Assembly: GCA_963824475.1 (NCBI GenBank)
Contig: CAWGPR010000001.1
Span: 186,001-250,000, forward strand
Length of the DNA stretch: 64,000 nucleotides
DNA from: Roseiarcus sp963824475
GTDB taxonomy: Bacteria; Pseudomonadota; Alphaproteobacteria; Rhizobiales; Beijerinckiaceae
Reading direction: 5' to 3'
Shown here: piece by piece, positions 1 through 8,648 of the stretch
How the letters are laid out: each line of letters opens with the position of its first letter
Position numbering within the stretch: the first letter of the stretch is position 1
Notes under the pieces: model-generated
What the model was told of the DNA's origin: nothing
Seen by the model: the letters and a program-made list of their open reading frames with translations, nothing else
Database searches by the model: none
Program-made: the position numbers and the translations under genes

Positions 1-237
1 GCGGCTTTCATTCTCTCCCTTGTTCTGTGCTGGAATGAATATTTCTTCGCCTCGCTGCTGACCGGCTTTGACGCCCAAACGCTGCCGGTCATGGTGGCGA
101 GTCAGACCGGCTCCCAGGGGATCAACTGGTGGACGATCGCGGCGCTTGCGACGGCTGCAATCACGCCGCTGCTACTCATCGGCGTCTTCCTCGAGCGCTA
201 TATCGTGATGGGCCTGACAGCGGGCTCGGGCAAGTAG
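1..237 (+). CDS. Sugar ABC transporter permease, MalG type (3' part only)
   Basis: Open from the first base in frame 1 to TAG at 235-237, giving 78 residues. The reading has the end of a binding-protein-dependent permease: a membrane segment, then ETxx-like loop text (WNEYFFASLLTG), a short periplasmic loop with INWWTIAALAT, and a final membrane helix ending in ERYIVMGLTAGSGK. This ERYIVxGLTAGAVKG-like tail is characteristic of MalG-family inner-membrane subunits of carbohydrate importers. The N-terminal part lies outside the window. The transporter's ATPase seems to survive only as a fragment near 5.3-6.0 kb. Confidence 0.85.
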   Translation, partial: AAFILSLVLCWNEYFFASLLTGFDAQTLPVMVASQTGSQGINWWTIAALATAAITPLLLIGVFLERYIVMGLTAGSGK

Positions 238-354
238 CTGCAGTAATCGTGACATCGCCGCGCCGAGGCTTAAACTCCTTCATTGCCACGACATGGCCAA
301 GCTTCTAACTCTGTCGCGCGGGGCGGGCTTCAGCCGCCGTGGGGGGCAAGCCCA

Positions 355-1014
355 GTGTTGCTGCAGGTTGCGATCGACAAGGCGGAAAGCTTGGGCGTAA
401 TCGCACAGGTGCGGGGGGTGGCCGATATCATCGAGATTGGCACGCCGCTCCTCAAGCGTTTCGGGATTGGAGCGATCGCCACCGCGCGCGAGCTTTGTCC
501 GGACACGCCGATTCTTGCCGACACCAAGACCGTGGACGCCGGCGACCTTGAAGCTGAGATGGTGCTCGGCGCAGGAGCACGGCTCATGACGGTCCTTTCC
601 TCGACCTCGTCTGCGACCCACACTGCGGTCGGTCGGACTGCGGCGCGCTTCGGGGCCTTGGTCGTCGTCGACACCATCACTGAGTCTGGCAAGTCCGAAC
701 TCTTGCCTGCGGACGCGACCTTTCCGGAGAGCTTCGCCTATGTCGGCGTCCATTCTCCGACCGACATGCGGGTCGCCGGGGACCAATCGTCGGCGCATAT
801 CGACGCTGTTTCGGAGATACGACGTCGAGGCTTCCGCGTTGCGCTTGCGGGCGGACTAGGGCCGCAGACCCTTGACGCCGTACTTGCGGTCGAGCCGGAA
901 ATCGTGATCGTCGGAAGCGCGATCACCGGCGCGGACGACCCCAGAAGGGTTGCTACATGGATCAAGGACCGATTGCGCGATCCGGGACGTGGCTGGCCGT
1001 CGGACGCGAGATAG
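355..1014 (+). CDS. 3-hexulose-6-phosphate synthase-like (OMPDC superfamily)
   Basis: About 220 residues forming one TIM barrel of the orotidine-monophosphate decarboxylase superfamily. The signature DxKxxD triad is present (ADTKTVDAG), as are the phosphate-binding ends (AGGLGPQTL and IVIVGSAIT). The family contains hexulose-6-phosphate synthase, which joins or splits formaldehyde and ribulose 5-phosphate, and 3-keto-L-gulonate-6-phosphate decarboxylase. The overlapping isomerase gene favours the first. An ATG at 283 would add 24 residues with no resemblance to the family, so GTG 355 (or TTG 358) just before LLQVAIDKAESLG is preferred. The 3' end overlaps the next gene by 58 bases. Neighbours are sugar transporters and a kinase rather than C1 genes, so a role in sugar or polyol breakdown is likely (inference). 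Confidence 0.75.
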   Translation: MLLQVAIDKAESLGVIAQVRGVADIIEIGTPLLKRFGIGAIATARELCPDTPILADTKTVDAGDLEAEMVLGAGARLMTVLSSTSSATHTAVGRTAARFGALVVVDTITESGKSELLPADATFPESFAYVGVHSPTDMRVAGDQSSAHIDAVSEIRRRGFRVALAGGLGPQTLDAVLAVEPEIVIVGSAITGADDPRRVATWIKDRLRDPGRGWPSDAR

Positions 1015-1505
1015 CGGAAACGCTGGAGCGCGTGGACGCTCGCGCGTTCCAGAGCTTCGTCGACGCGTTCCGAGACCAGAGGCGTCGCTGGTTCTTCTCG
1101 GGCCAGGGGCGTTCCGGGCTTGTGGCGGAGATGGCCGCGATGCGGTTCATGCACATGGGCCGCCCTGCGCATTTTGTCGGCGAGGCGACCGCCCCGTCCA
1201 TTCGGGCGGGCGACGGTCTCTGCCTCGTCTCAGGCTCCGGCAAGACCCCAGTCACCGTCCACTTCGCCAAAACAGCGAAAGACGAGGGCGCCAAAATCGC
1301 CTTGATCACTCGGGAGCCAGACAGTGCGCTTGCGCAAATCGCGGACTGCGTCCTTCACGCGCCTGTCGAGACAACGCGGCAGTTCGGCGGCAGCCTGTTT
1401 GAGCAGACGACCCTCATTCTCCTCGATGTGATCGTCCTCGAACTCATGCAGGCCGTCCCCGATCCACACCGGGCAATGCTGAGCCGCCACACGAACCTCC
1501 AATAA
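957..1505 (+). CDS. 6-phospho-3-hexuloisomerase-like SIS-domain protein
   Basis: 182 residues comprising a single sugar-isomerase (SIS) domain, the length usual for 6-phospho-3-hexuloisomerase. Visible blocks are SGQGRSGLVAEMAAMRFMHMG in the first half (the SxxGxS phosphate-binding turn), GDGLCLVSGSGKT in the second strand-loop, and a C-terminal FGGSLFEQTTLILLD stretch, all matching the HxlB/PHI arrangement. The ATG at 957 lies inside the 3' end of the synthase-like gene, suggesting translational coupling. Together the pair would interconvert fructose 6-phosphate, arabino-3-hexulose 6-phosphate, and ribulose 5-phosphate plus formaldehyde. The enzyme class is well supported; the physiological direction is inference. 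Confidence 0.78.
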   Translation: MDQGPIARSGTWLAVGREIAETLERVDARAFQSFVDAFRDQRRRWFFSGQGRSGLVAEMAAMRFMHMGRPAHFVGEATAPSIRAGDGLCLVSGSGKTPVTVHFAKTAKDEGAKIALITREPDSALAQIADCVLHAPVETTRQFGGSLFEQTTLILLDVIVLELMQAVPDPHRAMLSRHTNLQ

Positions 1506-1517
1506 CCAGATACTTCC

Positions 1518-2793
1518 GTGACCGCGCGGCAAAAGGACCTGCTCCTGGCGATCGACGTAGGGACGGGAAGCGTCCGCGCGGCGCTCTTTACCCATGCGGG
1601 GGGATGCTCGCTCTCAGCGCGAGGGAGCACGACCAGATCATCCCCGCCTTCGGCCGGGCCGAGCAGCGTCCCACCGACTGGTGGGATGGGGCGGTCGAGA
1701 GCGTTAGACCGTTGAAGGCGCGGCCCATCGGGTCAGCGCGATCGCCGCTTGCGGACAGATGCATGGGACGGTGTTGGTCGACGCCGTGGGCGAACTTGCG
1801 CTCGACTCCGTTCAGCTTTGGAACGACAAACGGGCAAGCGAGGAGGTCGCGGCCTTCGCCGCCGCCCATGACGTCGACGCGCTGTGGCCGCTCGCCGCCA
1901 ATCCGCCATCGGTCGCCTGGCCCGGGTTCAAGCTGCAATGGATCGCCCGTCATCAGCCTGGGGCGCTTGCGCGCGCAGCCTCGCTTCTCATGCCGAAGGA
2001 CTACGTGAACTTCCGGCTGACGGGGACGCCGGGCATGGACGAGTCCGACGCGTCCTGCACATATCTCTGGGACGCGCGAAACGGCGACTGGAGCCGCGAA
2101 CTCGCTCGTCTCCTCGGCGTCGATGTCAGACTGCTGCCCCCCGTTCGCGCGGCGCAAGTCCTCATTGGCTCTGTGACGTCAAGCGCCGCGGCCGAGACCG
2201 GCCTCCTGGCGGGGACCCCGGTCGCGGCGGGCACAAGCGACTTCGCCGCGACGCTGCTCGGATCCGGCGTGTCGTTCGAACGTCGTGGCTCCGACATCAC
2301 CGGCACATCAACTCTCATTACGGCGCACACCTCGAAGCCCCTGCCGGATCCGGTTGTGACACACATGCGGACAGCGGACGGCGCTTGGGCCGCATTCACC
2401 ATCCTCGATGCAGGCGGCGACGCGATGCGGTGCGCGCGGCACGCCTTCCACAACAACGAGATCGACTACGACGCCGTCGTCGGAATGGCCGAAGCGGCCC
2501 CGCCCGGGTCCGATCGCCTGCTGTTCCTCCCCTATCTCAATGGCGAGAGGCTCGGCGGCGCCGTCAATGCGCGAGGCGAGTTCTTTGGGCTCGCGAGCGG
2601 GCATAGCGCCGGCCATCTTCATCGCGCGGTGATGGAGGGCGTCGCCTTCGCGGCGAGGCGCAATCTCTCTGTTCTCGAGCGCAGGAGCGGGCCAATCGAT
2701 TCCATTGTTGTGGCGGCCGGCGGGGCGCGGGGCTTGTGGCTCGAGGTCTCGCTCTGCGGCGCGAAGGAGGATGGGTCGCCGCTCGTTCACTAG
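1518..2793 (+). pseudogene. FGGY-family carbohydrate kinase, frameshifted and 3'-truncated
   Basis: Kinase coding text runs through three frames. It begins with LLLAIDVGTGSVRAALF (phosphate-1 loop) from 1518, shifts near 1600 to a frame reading SAREHDQIIPAFGRAEQRPTDWW, and shifts again near 1700-1760 to a frame that stays open to 2793. Each step is what a single-base loss would give. The third part contains the usual FGGY blocks: a substrate region around QLWNDKRA, MPKDYVNFRLTG, AAGTSDFAATLLGSG and a late GGARGLWLEV. The last is normally followed by about 60 more residues, which are missing: the frame ends in unrelated sequence. The substrate was probably a ketose or polyol, given the flanking transporters. 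The gene cannot make a full kinase as read. Confidence 0.8.
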
Positions 2794-2984
2794 CCCCGGC
2801 GAGGACCGCGACGGGCGGTCTCAAAGGCCGCCTGCAGCTGGAACCCCGGGCTGCGCCCGTTTTTTCTCGTCGCTGCGCCGAGAATCCGGTTGACGAGGGG
2901 CGCCCAAAAGGGGTGACATGCCAGCAAAGGGGCGGCCGGCGCGCCGGTGCCGATACAATTCGCGTTCCGTCGTTCCGGTTCGGT

Positions 2985-3098
2985 GCTGGAGTGTTGGGGC
3001 ATTTGGTCGCGCCCTCTCCCGGGCAGATCTCGCCGCAAGAGGCGGCCGAGGAGTGCGTCATGCGATTGGCGACACAGCGCGAATCGATCGCGGCGTAA
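2985..3098 (+). pseudogene. C-terminal remnant of an Rbs/Mgl-type ABC ATPase
   Basis: The frame ending at 3096-3098 reads PGQISPQEAAEECVMRLATQ followed by a few residues. The E(E)xIMRLAT ending is typical of the second half of RbsA/MglA-type sugar ATPases, and it sits directly before an RbsC-like permease, where rbsA is expected. The rest of this roughly 500-residue protein is absent. The preceding bases join straight onto the damaged kinase gene, so one deletion appears to have removed the kinase 3' end and most of the ATPase. The match is short, so confidence is moderate. Confidence 0.5.
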
Positions 3099-3101
3099 GA
3101 T

Positions 3102-4142
3102 ATGGACGACCAAGTGACAGCCGCACAGGGCGAACACGCCGCCGCGGTCCAGGCGCTGGCCGGTGAGGGCCCGCCGAAGCGCCTCTTCGGTTACGAAACG
3201 AGGCACAAGGTGCTCGCGTTTACGAGCCTTGTCCTCTTGCTCATCTTCTTCAGCTTCGCCTCGCCCGCCTTCGCCCAGATGGACAACATCCTCGGCATCC
3301 TGCAGGCGACGGCGGTCAACGGCGTGCTGGCCGTCGCGAGCACCCTCGTCATCATCTCCGCCGGCATCGATCTGTCGGTTGGCACGCTGATGACCTTCTG
3401 CGCGGTGATGTGCGGCGTGTTCCTGACCTACTGGCATCTGCCGATGTGGACCGGGGTCCTCGCCGCGATCGGAACCGGCGCGCTCAGCGGCGCGATCACG
3501 GGGTCCCTGATCGCTAGACTGAAAATCCCGCCTTTCATCGCCACGCTCGGCATGATGTGGCTGCTCAAGGGCCTCTCCCTCATCGTTTCGGGCGTGCAGC
3601 CGATCTACTTCAACGACACCGAGAATTTCTACATGATCTCGCAGGCCTCGGTGGTCAGCTACGTCCTGCCGAGCGTGCCCATTCCCAATGGCGTGCTGAT
3701 CCTGTTTGTGATCGCGGTCGTCGCCGCGTTCGTGCTTAATCGCACCTTGCTCGGGCGCTACATCTACGTGATCGGCAGCAACGAGGACGCAGTGCGTCTG
3801 TCCGGCGTCAAAGTCGACTTATGGAAAACCGGCATCTACTGCCTGTGCGGCTCGATCGTGGGAGTTGCCGGCCTTATCATCGCCTCGCGTCTCAATTCGG
3901 CCCAGCCCGCGCTCGGACAAGGCTATGAACTCGAAGCGATCGCCGCGGTCGTCATCGGCGGCACGTCCTTGAGCGGAGGAACGGGATCGATCCTCGGCAC
4001 CATCATCGGCGCGTTCATCATGAGCGTGCTGACCAACGGCCTACGCATCATGTCGGTCGCGCAGGAATGGCAGACCGTCGTGACCGGCGTTATCATCATC
4101 CTCGCAGTCTACACCGACATCTTGCGGCGCAAGCGCGCGTGA
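3102..4142 (+). CDS. Ribose-type ABC transporter permease (RbsC family)
   Basis: 346 residues. After a cytoplasmic N-terminus there are about nine hydrophobic stretches. Family hallmarks include GIDLSVGTLMTF early, the KIPPFIATLGMMWLLKGL block, TLLGRYIYVIGSNEDAVRLSGV in the cytoplasmic coupling region, and AAVVIGGTSLSGGTGSILGT near the end. The length matches RbsC/YtfT/AraH-like permeases. It lies three bases after the ATPase remnant and 123 bases before its likely binding protein. With no intact cognate ATPase in the window, it could work only with an ATPase from elsewhere. Confidence 0.92.
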   Translation: MDDQVTAAQGEHAAAVQALAGEGPPKRLFGYETRHKVLAFTSLVLLLIFFSFASPAFAQMDNILGILQATAVNGVLAVASTLVIISAGIDLSVGTLMTFCAVMCGVFLTYWHLPMWTGVLAAIGTGALSGAITGSLIARLKIPPFIATLGMMWLLKGLSLIVSGVQPIYFNDTENFYMISQASVVSYVLPSVPIPNGVLILFVIAVVAAFVLNRTLLGRYIYVIGSNEDAVRLSGVKVDLWKTGIYCLCGSIVGVAGLIIASRLNSAQPALGQGYELEAIAAVVIGGTSLSGGTGSILGTIIGAFIMSVLTNGLRIMSVAQEWQTVVTGVIIILAVYTDILRRKRA

Positions 4143-4265
4143 GGGATCGACTGTTCAATTCAAGGGAGGGCGCGAAAGGATCAAACGTTCGGCCGCAAGC
4201 CGCCCGCGGAAAATACGGCGGAGATCACCTCGTTCAAAACGACTTACTCAAGCGGAGGAAACATC

Positions 4266-5204
4266 ATGCTCAACAAATGGCTCATCGGCGTCTCGGTCGG
4301 CGCCGTCATGGCAATGGGGCTTTCGACCGGCGCGCGCGCCGACGAGCCGTATATCCCGCTCATCTCCAAGGGCTTCCAGCACCAGTTCTGGCAGGCGGTG
4401 AAGAAGGGCGCGGAGGAGCAGGCCAAGGCCGACAACGTCAAGATCACGTTCGAGGGCCCGGAAACCGAGGCGATGGTCGACAAGCAGATCGACATGCTCT
4501 CGGCCGACCTCGCCAAGCACCCGAACGCGATCGGCTTCGCCGCGCTCAACTCCAAGGCGGCGATCCCGCTCCTGAAGAAGGCGCAGGCCGAAAAAATCCC
4601 GGTCATCGCTTTCAACTCGGGCGTCGACAGCGACATCCCGCTGACCACCTGCGCGACGAACAACATCGCGGCCGCGGCCCTCGCCGCCGACAAGATGGCG
4701 CAAATGATCGGCGATTCGGGCGAGGTCGCCGTCATCGTCCATGACCAGACGAGCCGCACGGGCATCGACCGACGCGACGGCTTCCTCGCCGAAATGAAGA
4801 AATACCCGAAGATCCAGATCGTCAGCGTCCAGTACGGCGCGGGCGATCACTTGAAGTCGGCCGAAATCGCCAAGGCGGACATCGAGGCGCACCCGAACCT
4901 CAAGGGCATCTTCGGCGCCAACGAAGGCTCGGCGGAAGGCGCGGCGATCGGCGTCAAGGAATCGGGCAAGAAGCTCGTTCTCATCGGCTACAACTCCGGC
5001 AAGGAACAGAAGGACGCGATCATGTCGGGCCTGATGGCGGGCGCGATCACTCAGAACCCGATCGGCATCGGCAAATGCGTCGTCAACTCGGCGGTCAAGG
5101 CGCTCAAGGGCGATAAGCTGCCCAAGGTGGTCGACACCGGCTTCTACTGGTACGACAAGACCAACATCAACGATCCGAAGATCGCTGCGGTTCTTTACGA
5201 TTGA
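4266..5204 (+). CDS. Periplasmic sugar-binding protein (RbsB family)
   Basis: 312 residues with a classical signal peptide (positive start, hydrophobic core, cleavage after GARA near residue 25) and a type I periplasmic-binding fold. Strand-loop blocks visible are YIPLISKGFQHQFW, FEGPETEAMVDKQIDML, IPVIAFNSGVDSD, VAVIVHDQTSRTGIDR with the hinge segment, and GIFGANEGSAEG. An SD-like AGCGGAGGAAAC precedes ATG 4266. It pairs with the permease just upstream. A GC-rich hairpin repeat begins ten bases after the stop. The exact sugar cannot be told from sequence. Confidence 0.9.
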   Translation: MLNKWLIGVSVGAVMAMGLSTGARADEPYIPLISKGFQHQFWQAVKKGAEEQAKADNVKITFEGPETEAMVDKQIDMLSADLAKHPNAIGFAALNSKAAIPLLKKAQAEKIPVIAFNSGVDSDIPLTTCATNNIAAAALAADKMAQMIGDSGEVAVIVHDQTSRTGIDRRDGFLAEMKKYPKIQIVSVQYGAGDHLKSAEIAKADIEAHPNLKGIFGANEGSAEGAAIGVKESGKKLVLIGYNSGKEQKDAIMSGLMAGAITQNPIGIGKCVVNSAVKALKGDKLPKVVDTGFYWYDKTNINDPKIAAVLYD

Positions 5205-5210
5205 GCGAGC

Positions 5211-5251
5211 CCTCCCCTCTCCCCGCACGCGGGGAGAGGCCGGGTGAGGGG
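5211..5251. repeat. GC-rich extragenic hairpin repeat
   Basis: The sequence contains CCTCTCCCC (5216-5224), a six-base loop, and GGGGAGAGG (5231-5239), followed by GGGTGAGGGG. This is the widespread extragenic palindrome type seen between genes in many proteobacteria. It lies ten bases after the binding-protein stop codon and runs into the following fusion pseudogene, so it may mark a deletion junction and could slow transcription. Confidence 0.6.
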
Positions 5252-6048
5252 CAAGGCGAGTGGCCCTCACGCGCTCATCGTCCTTTTTCCCCTCTACTGG
5301 GTGCTGGTGACCTCATTCAAGGTCGAGGCCGCAGTCAAGGATGTCGCGCGACAGGTGCAGCTCGAAACACTGCTCGATCGCTATCCCCGCCAGCTGTCGG
5401 GCGGCCAACGCCAGCGCGTGGCGCTTGCGCGCGCGATGATCCGCCGCCCGGCGGCGTTCCTCATGGATGAGCCGTTATCCAATCTCGACGCCAAACTGCG
5501 CGGCTACATGCGAGCCGAGCTCAAGCACATGCAGCATCAGCTCGGCATCACCACCCTCTATGTGACCCACGACCAGATTGTGGCGATGACCCTCGCGCAT
5601 CGCGTGGCCCTGCTCGAGAAGGGCGTGCTGCAACAGCTCGACACGCCAGCCAATATCTACAATGCGCCCGCCAATCTGTTCGTCGCCGGCTTCATCGGAT
5701 CGCCGCCGATGAACTTCTTCGACGGCGAGCTTGCCGACGGCCGCTTCTCGGGTCCGGCCGGGAGCTTCGGGACAAAGACGCGCGGTTCGCTGCCTCGGGC
5801 CGTAGCGGGCGTCCGTCCGGAGGATTGCAAGGTTACAGAGCCCGAACTCGGGCAAGATCGTCGGCGAGGTCTATGCGACCGAGCTTATGGGCGACCACAC
5901 CCTTGTCACCTGCCGAGTCGACAGTGGCACGATGACGGTCAAGGCCGACAAGTCCTTCGACCGGCGGGACGGCGCCCAGATCGGGGTCGATTTCGCCGAC
6001 GCGGCTGTCCATGTCTTCGACAAGGATTCTGGCAACCGCATCCGTTGA
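5244..6048 (+). pseudogene. Deletion fusion of MalG-type permease start with MalK/UgpC ATPase, frameshifted
   Basis: The frame first reads ALIVLFPLYWVLVTSFK, the first membrane helix of a MalG permease. After VEAAV it switches abruptly to ATPase text: RYPRQLSGGQRQRVALARAM (signature), FLMDEPLSNLDAKLR (Walker B) and LYVTHDQ (switch His). Walker A and everything before the signature are missing. Near 5850 the frame shifts; the next frame continues with IVGEVYATELMGDHTLVTCR and ends HVFDKDSGNRIR at 6048, a TOBE-type C-terminus. The result is neither a permease nor a working ATPase. A permease start here and a permease end at bases 1-237 suggest two copies or a rearrangement of the same transporter operon. 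Confidence 0.8.
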
Positions 6049-6804
6049 CGTCTTCGTCCTAGGGTCTTCGGCGATTGGGTCGAATCGTCGAAAGATCCTT
6101 TAAATCGGAATGTAGCGAAATAGTTTTACTATTTCAGAAATGTCGGTTATGGTCATGACACGGTCGAAGCCGGAACCCTCTGTCCAACCGGTCCCGGAAG
6201 TGACGGTCCTCCGAGGGCTTCGATTTGAGGGCGCCGAGACGGCCTTGGAAAGGCGCTTCGCCCCGCCCGCGGCGCTTTCTCCTCCCTCGCGCCGCAGTCG
6301 GAAGCAAAATTTGCCGTAACGCAACGAGTTTCAAGATCGCCCAACTGGCGGAACCCCGGACTGCCCGGGCGGCGCGGGCGATGGGGGAGGGGGGAAGGAC
6401 CCGCGACCCCACGGTCTAGGATACGATTTTGGCCAGGTGCTTTTCGACCGGCCGGAGGGACGACGAGGGGCCGCGACGGCTTGCGCACGCGCCCGCCGCC
6501 TTGTCGCTAGGCCGGTGCGGGGCGCGTCTAAAATTTCGTTGTCAGATCAATGGCCCGATTTCGCCCGCACCTTGCGGCTAGCAATTAATTTTGTTGAGAG
6601 GTTCAAAACCTGCCCGGTCCACCACACAATAAATTTGAAATGAAAGGGTTCTTCTCGCTGCATGGATAGCCGCGAGATGCCCTTGCGCGAGAGAGCCGCA
6701 AAGGACCTAAGTCGCTGCGCCCAGCCGCCCGTCCCCAGCTCTCCGTTCATCAAGGCGCGAAGCTCCTCGCGCGTACGCTCCGGGGCAGATAATCTCTCCA
6801 TCGG
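6049..6804. other. Non-coding stretch, no recognisable gene
   Basis: About 750 bases between the transporter fusion and the IS6 element. All frames give Arg/Pro/Ser-rich translations without family resemblance, signal peptides or consistent start sites. It is probably the eroded edge of the locus. No RNA gene, operator or clear terminator was seen. Confidence 0.5.
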
Positions 6805-7602
6805 GGCTCTGTCACGAGAACGGTGGCGCGTTTCTGTTCGGGGGGTAGGATGGCGCATGACCATCTCGTTTGCCCGCCACCAATTTCCCCCTGAGATCAT
6901 CCGGCACGCGGTTTGGCTGTATGTCCGCTTCACGCTCAGCTATCGCGACGTCGAAGATTTGCTCGCGGAGCGTGGTCTGGAGTCTCATACGAAACGGTGC
7001 GGCGATGGGGCCTGAAATTCGGGCCGCTGTTCGCCCGAGAACTTCGCCGCGGACGCCCGCGACCAACGGCGCGATGGCACCTCGATGAGATGGCCGTGAC
7101 GATCGTGGGTCGGCAATTCTGGCTCTGGCGTGTGGTCGACGACGAAGGCGAGGTCCTCGATCTGCTGGTGCAACCACGGCGCGATAAGGCTGCAGCTGTA
7201 AAACTGATGCGCAAGCTCCTCAAGAGACAAGGCTTCGCGCCAGACGTGGTGGTGACCGACAAGCTGCGCTCCTACGGTGCGGCAAAGGTCGAAATCGGAT
7301 TGTCGGCTCGCCACGAACAGGGCGTACGCAAGAACAATCGGGCCGAGAATTCGCATCAACCGACACGACGACGCGAGCGCAAGATGCAACGCTTCAAATC
7401 GCTGGGATCAGCCCAGCGCTTCCTGTCGATTCACGCCGCGGTCTTCAACACCTTCAACGTCCAGCGCCATCTCACTTCCCGCAACACACTCCGCGTCCTC
7501 AGAGACGAAGCATTCCGGACATGGGAAGCCGCTACCGCTGCCTAAGCCCGAGCTGGGACCTCCAGATTGCGCACGGCCAATTTGAGTTCGTGTGACAGTG
7601 CC
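6805..7602 (+). mobile_element. IS6-family insertion sequence, 798 bp
   Basis: The left end 6805-6821 reads GGCTCTGTCACGAGAAC. The complement of the right end 7586-7602 reads GGCACTGTCACACGAAC, a 17-base inverted repeat with three mismatches. The GGCTCTGT start and the length of about 800 bp are usual for IS6 elements. The 8-base flanks (TCCATCGG and GGCCGGTA) do not match, so no target duplication is visible. The right end sits inside a lacI-type gene. Confidence 0.8.
6857..7545 (+). pseudogene. IS6-family transposase with one frameshift
   Basis: The N-terminus from ATG 6857 reads RHQFPPEIIRHAVWLYVRF and LSYRDVEDLLAERGLE. Then one base appears lost near 6985, and the next frame continues VSYETVRRWGLKFGPLFAREL through WHLDEMAVTIVGRQFWLWR (first catalytic D), VVTDKLRSYGAA (second D) and NNRAENSHQPTRRRERKMQR (catalytic E) to TAA at 7545. 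All three residues of the DDE triad are present in the second frame. Without the shift it would be about 230 residues, normal for IS6. Confidence 0.85.
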
Positions 7603-7748
7603 GGCCGGTAGCCAAGATCAGCGATTGCTTCGTCGATGCGTTTAGCCATTGCTGGTGGCAGCGATACGCTCTTCGCCAGGTGACGCGAGACGGATGCGGA
7701 TGACACTCCAGCGCGAGACGCCACATCTCTGATTGTTGGGTGCTTCAT
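7603..7748 (-). pseudogene. LacI-family regulator, DNA-binding domain only
   Basis: Reading leftwards from ATG 7748: MKHPTIRDVASRAGVSSASV, then SRHLAKS, then a second helix segment and the hinge-start LGYRPA. This is the canonical LacI/GalR helix-turn-helix. The ligand-binding domain is gone: the reading runs directly into the IS6 right inverted repeat at 7602. The regulator presumably once controlled this sugar locus. As it stands it would be a DNA-binding fragment without a sensor. Confidence 0.8.
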
Positions 7749-7799
7749 TCGCCAGTCGCTCAGAAATCGGGTTCCATTGGAAACAGAAACCGGTTTCTC

Positions 7800-8164
7800 G
7801 CGCAACCCCAACTTCGGCACGGACGCCCGCGAAAGCAGAGGCTATGTCAGATTTCCGGGTCGTCCTCGAACTGTCAGCTGGGTGAATGAACCCGTCGGCG
7901 AATGACCGCCTTTCTTCGCCTTCGATCCACGCGCCCGTCAACTCCGACAAACGTTCCCGGGCATGTGCGCCGGACAGCATCAATCGTCTCATCGACGGAC
8001 GACAGGCTCTCGCGTCCGTCGCGTCCGCGAGGATGTATGTGGAGTTCTGCTGCTGCGGCCGCGACACACGCAACCGTGTCGATACCTATCGCTTCGGCCG
8101 TAACGGGTAACTGCGGATGGTAGTCGTCAGGACGTGCGCCGTTAACGCAGGCTTGAACGATCAT
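7800..8164 (-). pseudogene. BKACE (DUF849) beta-keto acid cleavage enzyme, N-terminal remnant
   Basis: From ATG 8164 the minus strand reads MIVQACVNGARPDD, then HPQLPVTAEAIG, AAAAAELHIHPRGRDGRESL and AVRRTCPGTFVGV. This is the start of a DUF849 enzyme, including the HxHPR metal-binding motif. Near 7915 the frame shifts to TGAWIEGEERRSFADGFIHP, then AFAGVRAEVGV, and resemblance is lost by about 7800. Only about a third of the usual 270-300 residues remain. DUF849 enzymes cleave beta-keto acids with acetyl-CoA. It was likely co-transcribed with the lacI-type gene just downstream. Confidence 0.7.
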
Positions 8165-8648
8165 GTTGGTCTTCCATGTCTGTTTAGGCTCAGGTTAGTC
8201 TCCGACCGAGGTCGGCAAAGGGAGATGGAATGGCGGCGGTTTTAGCCATTCGCCCGCTCTTAATTCGTTAACCTGACGGCGCCGCTGCCGGAGATCACAC
8301 CGGAATGCGGGGGATAGGCCGTCATGGTCGTCGGCCCCCGCTGATCCGACGCGACGACGGCAGCACACGGGATTGTGATCGCTCGTAACGAAGGCGCGCC
8401 GGCCATGCCGCCGAATTATCCGCTTTGCGTGGTTTTCGAGCTGTATCGCCGCCTTGCCAAGTATTAGGCAGTACAACAGAAGCTGCGGTCATTACGGCGC
8501 GGCCGGCGCCAGCGCGGCGAGACCGCGAGGAGGAAATGCACCGCAATCGAGGATCGGAGGCTATCGCGACGCCTCGGGCCGCTGTCTGGATCACGGACCA
8601 GGCATCGGGCCCGAGGCCACGGTTCAACCGCTGGGAAATTGGCCACAA
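8165..8648. other. Intergenic region upstream of the RND pump genes
   Basis: About 480 bases between the BKACE remnant (leftward) and the pump gene (rightward). Open frames here lack family features, and no TetR- or MarR-type regulator gene is visible. The pump frame stays open upstream to 8454, but that extension reads as low-complexity Arg/Gly text and does not resemble a pump N-terminus. A promoter must lie here, but none can be assigned with confidence. Confidence 0.4.

Noticed and set aside
4244..5270. 340-residue minus-strand frame opposite the sugar-binding protein gene
   Set aside because: Its Asp/Arg/Val-rich translation is the complement of a clear RbsB-type gene with a signal peptide and ribosome site.
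8454..8648. 65-residue N-terminal extension of the RND pump
   Set aside because: The text is low-complexity and the usual pump start falls at ATG 8649.
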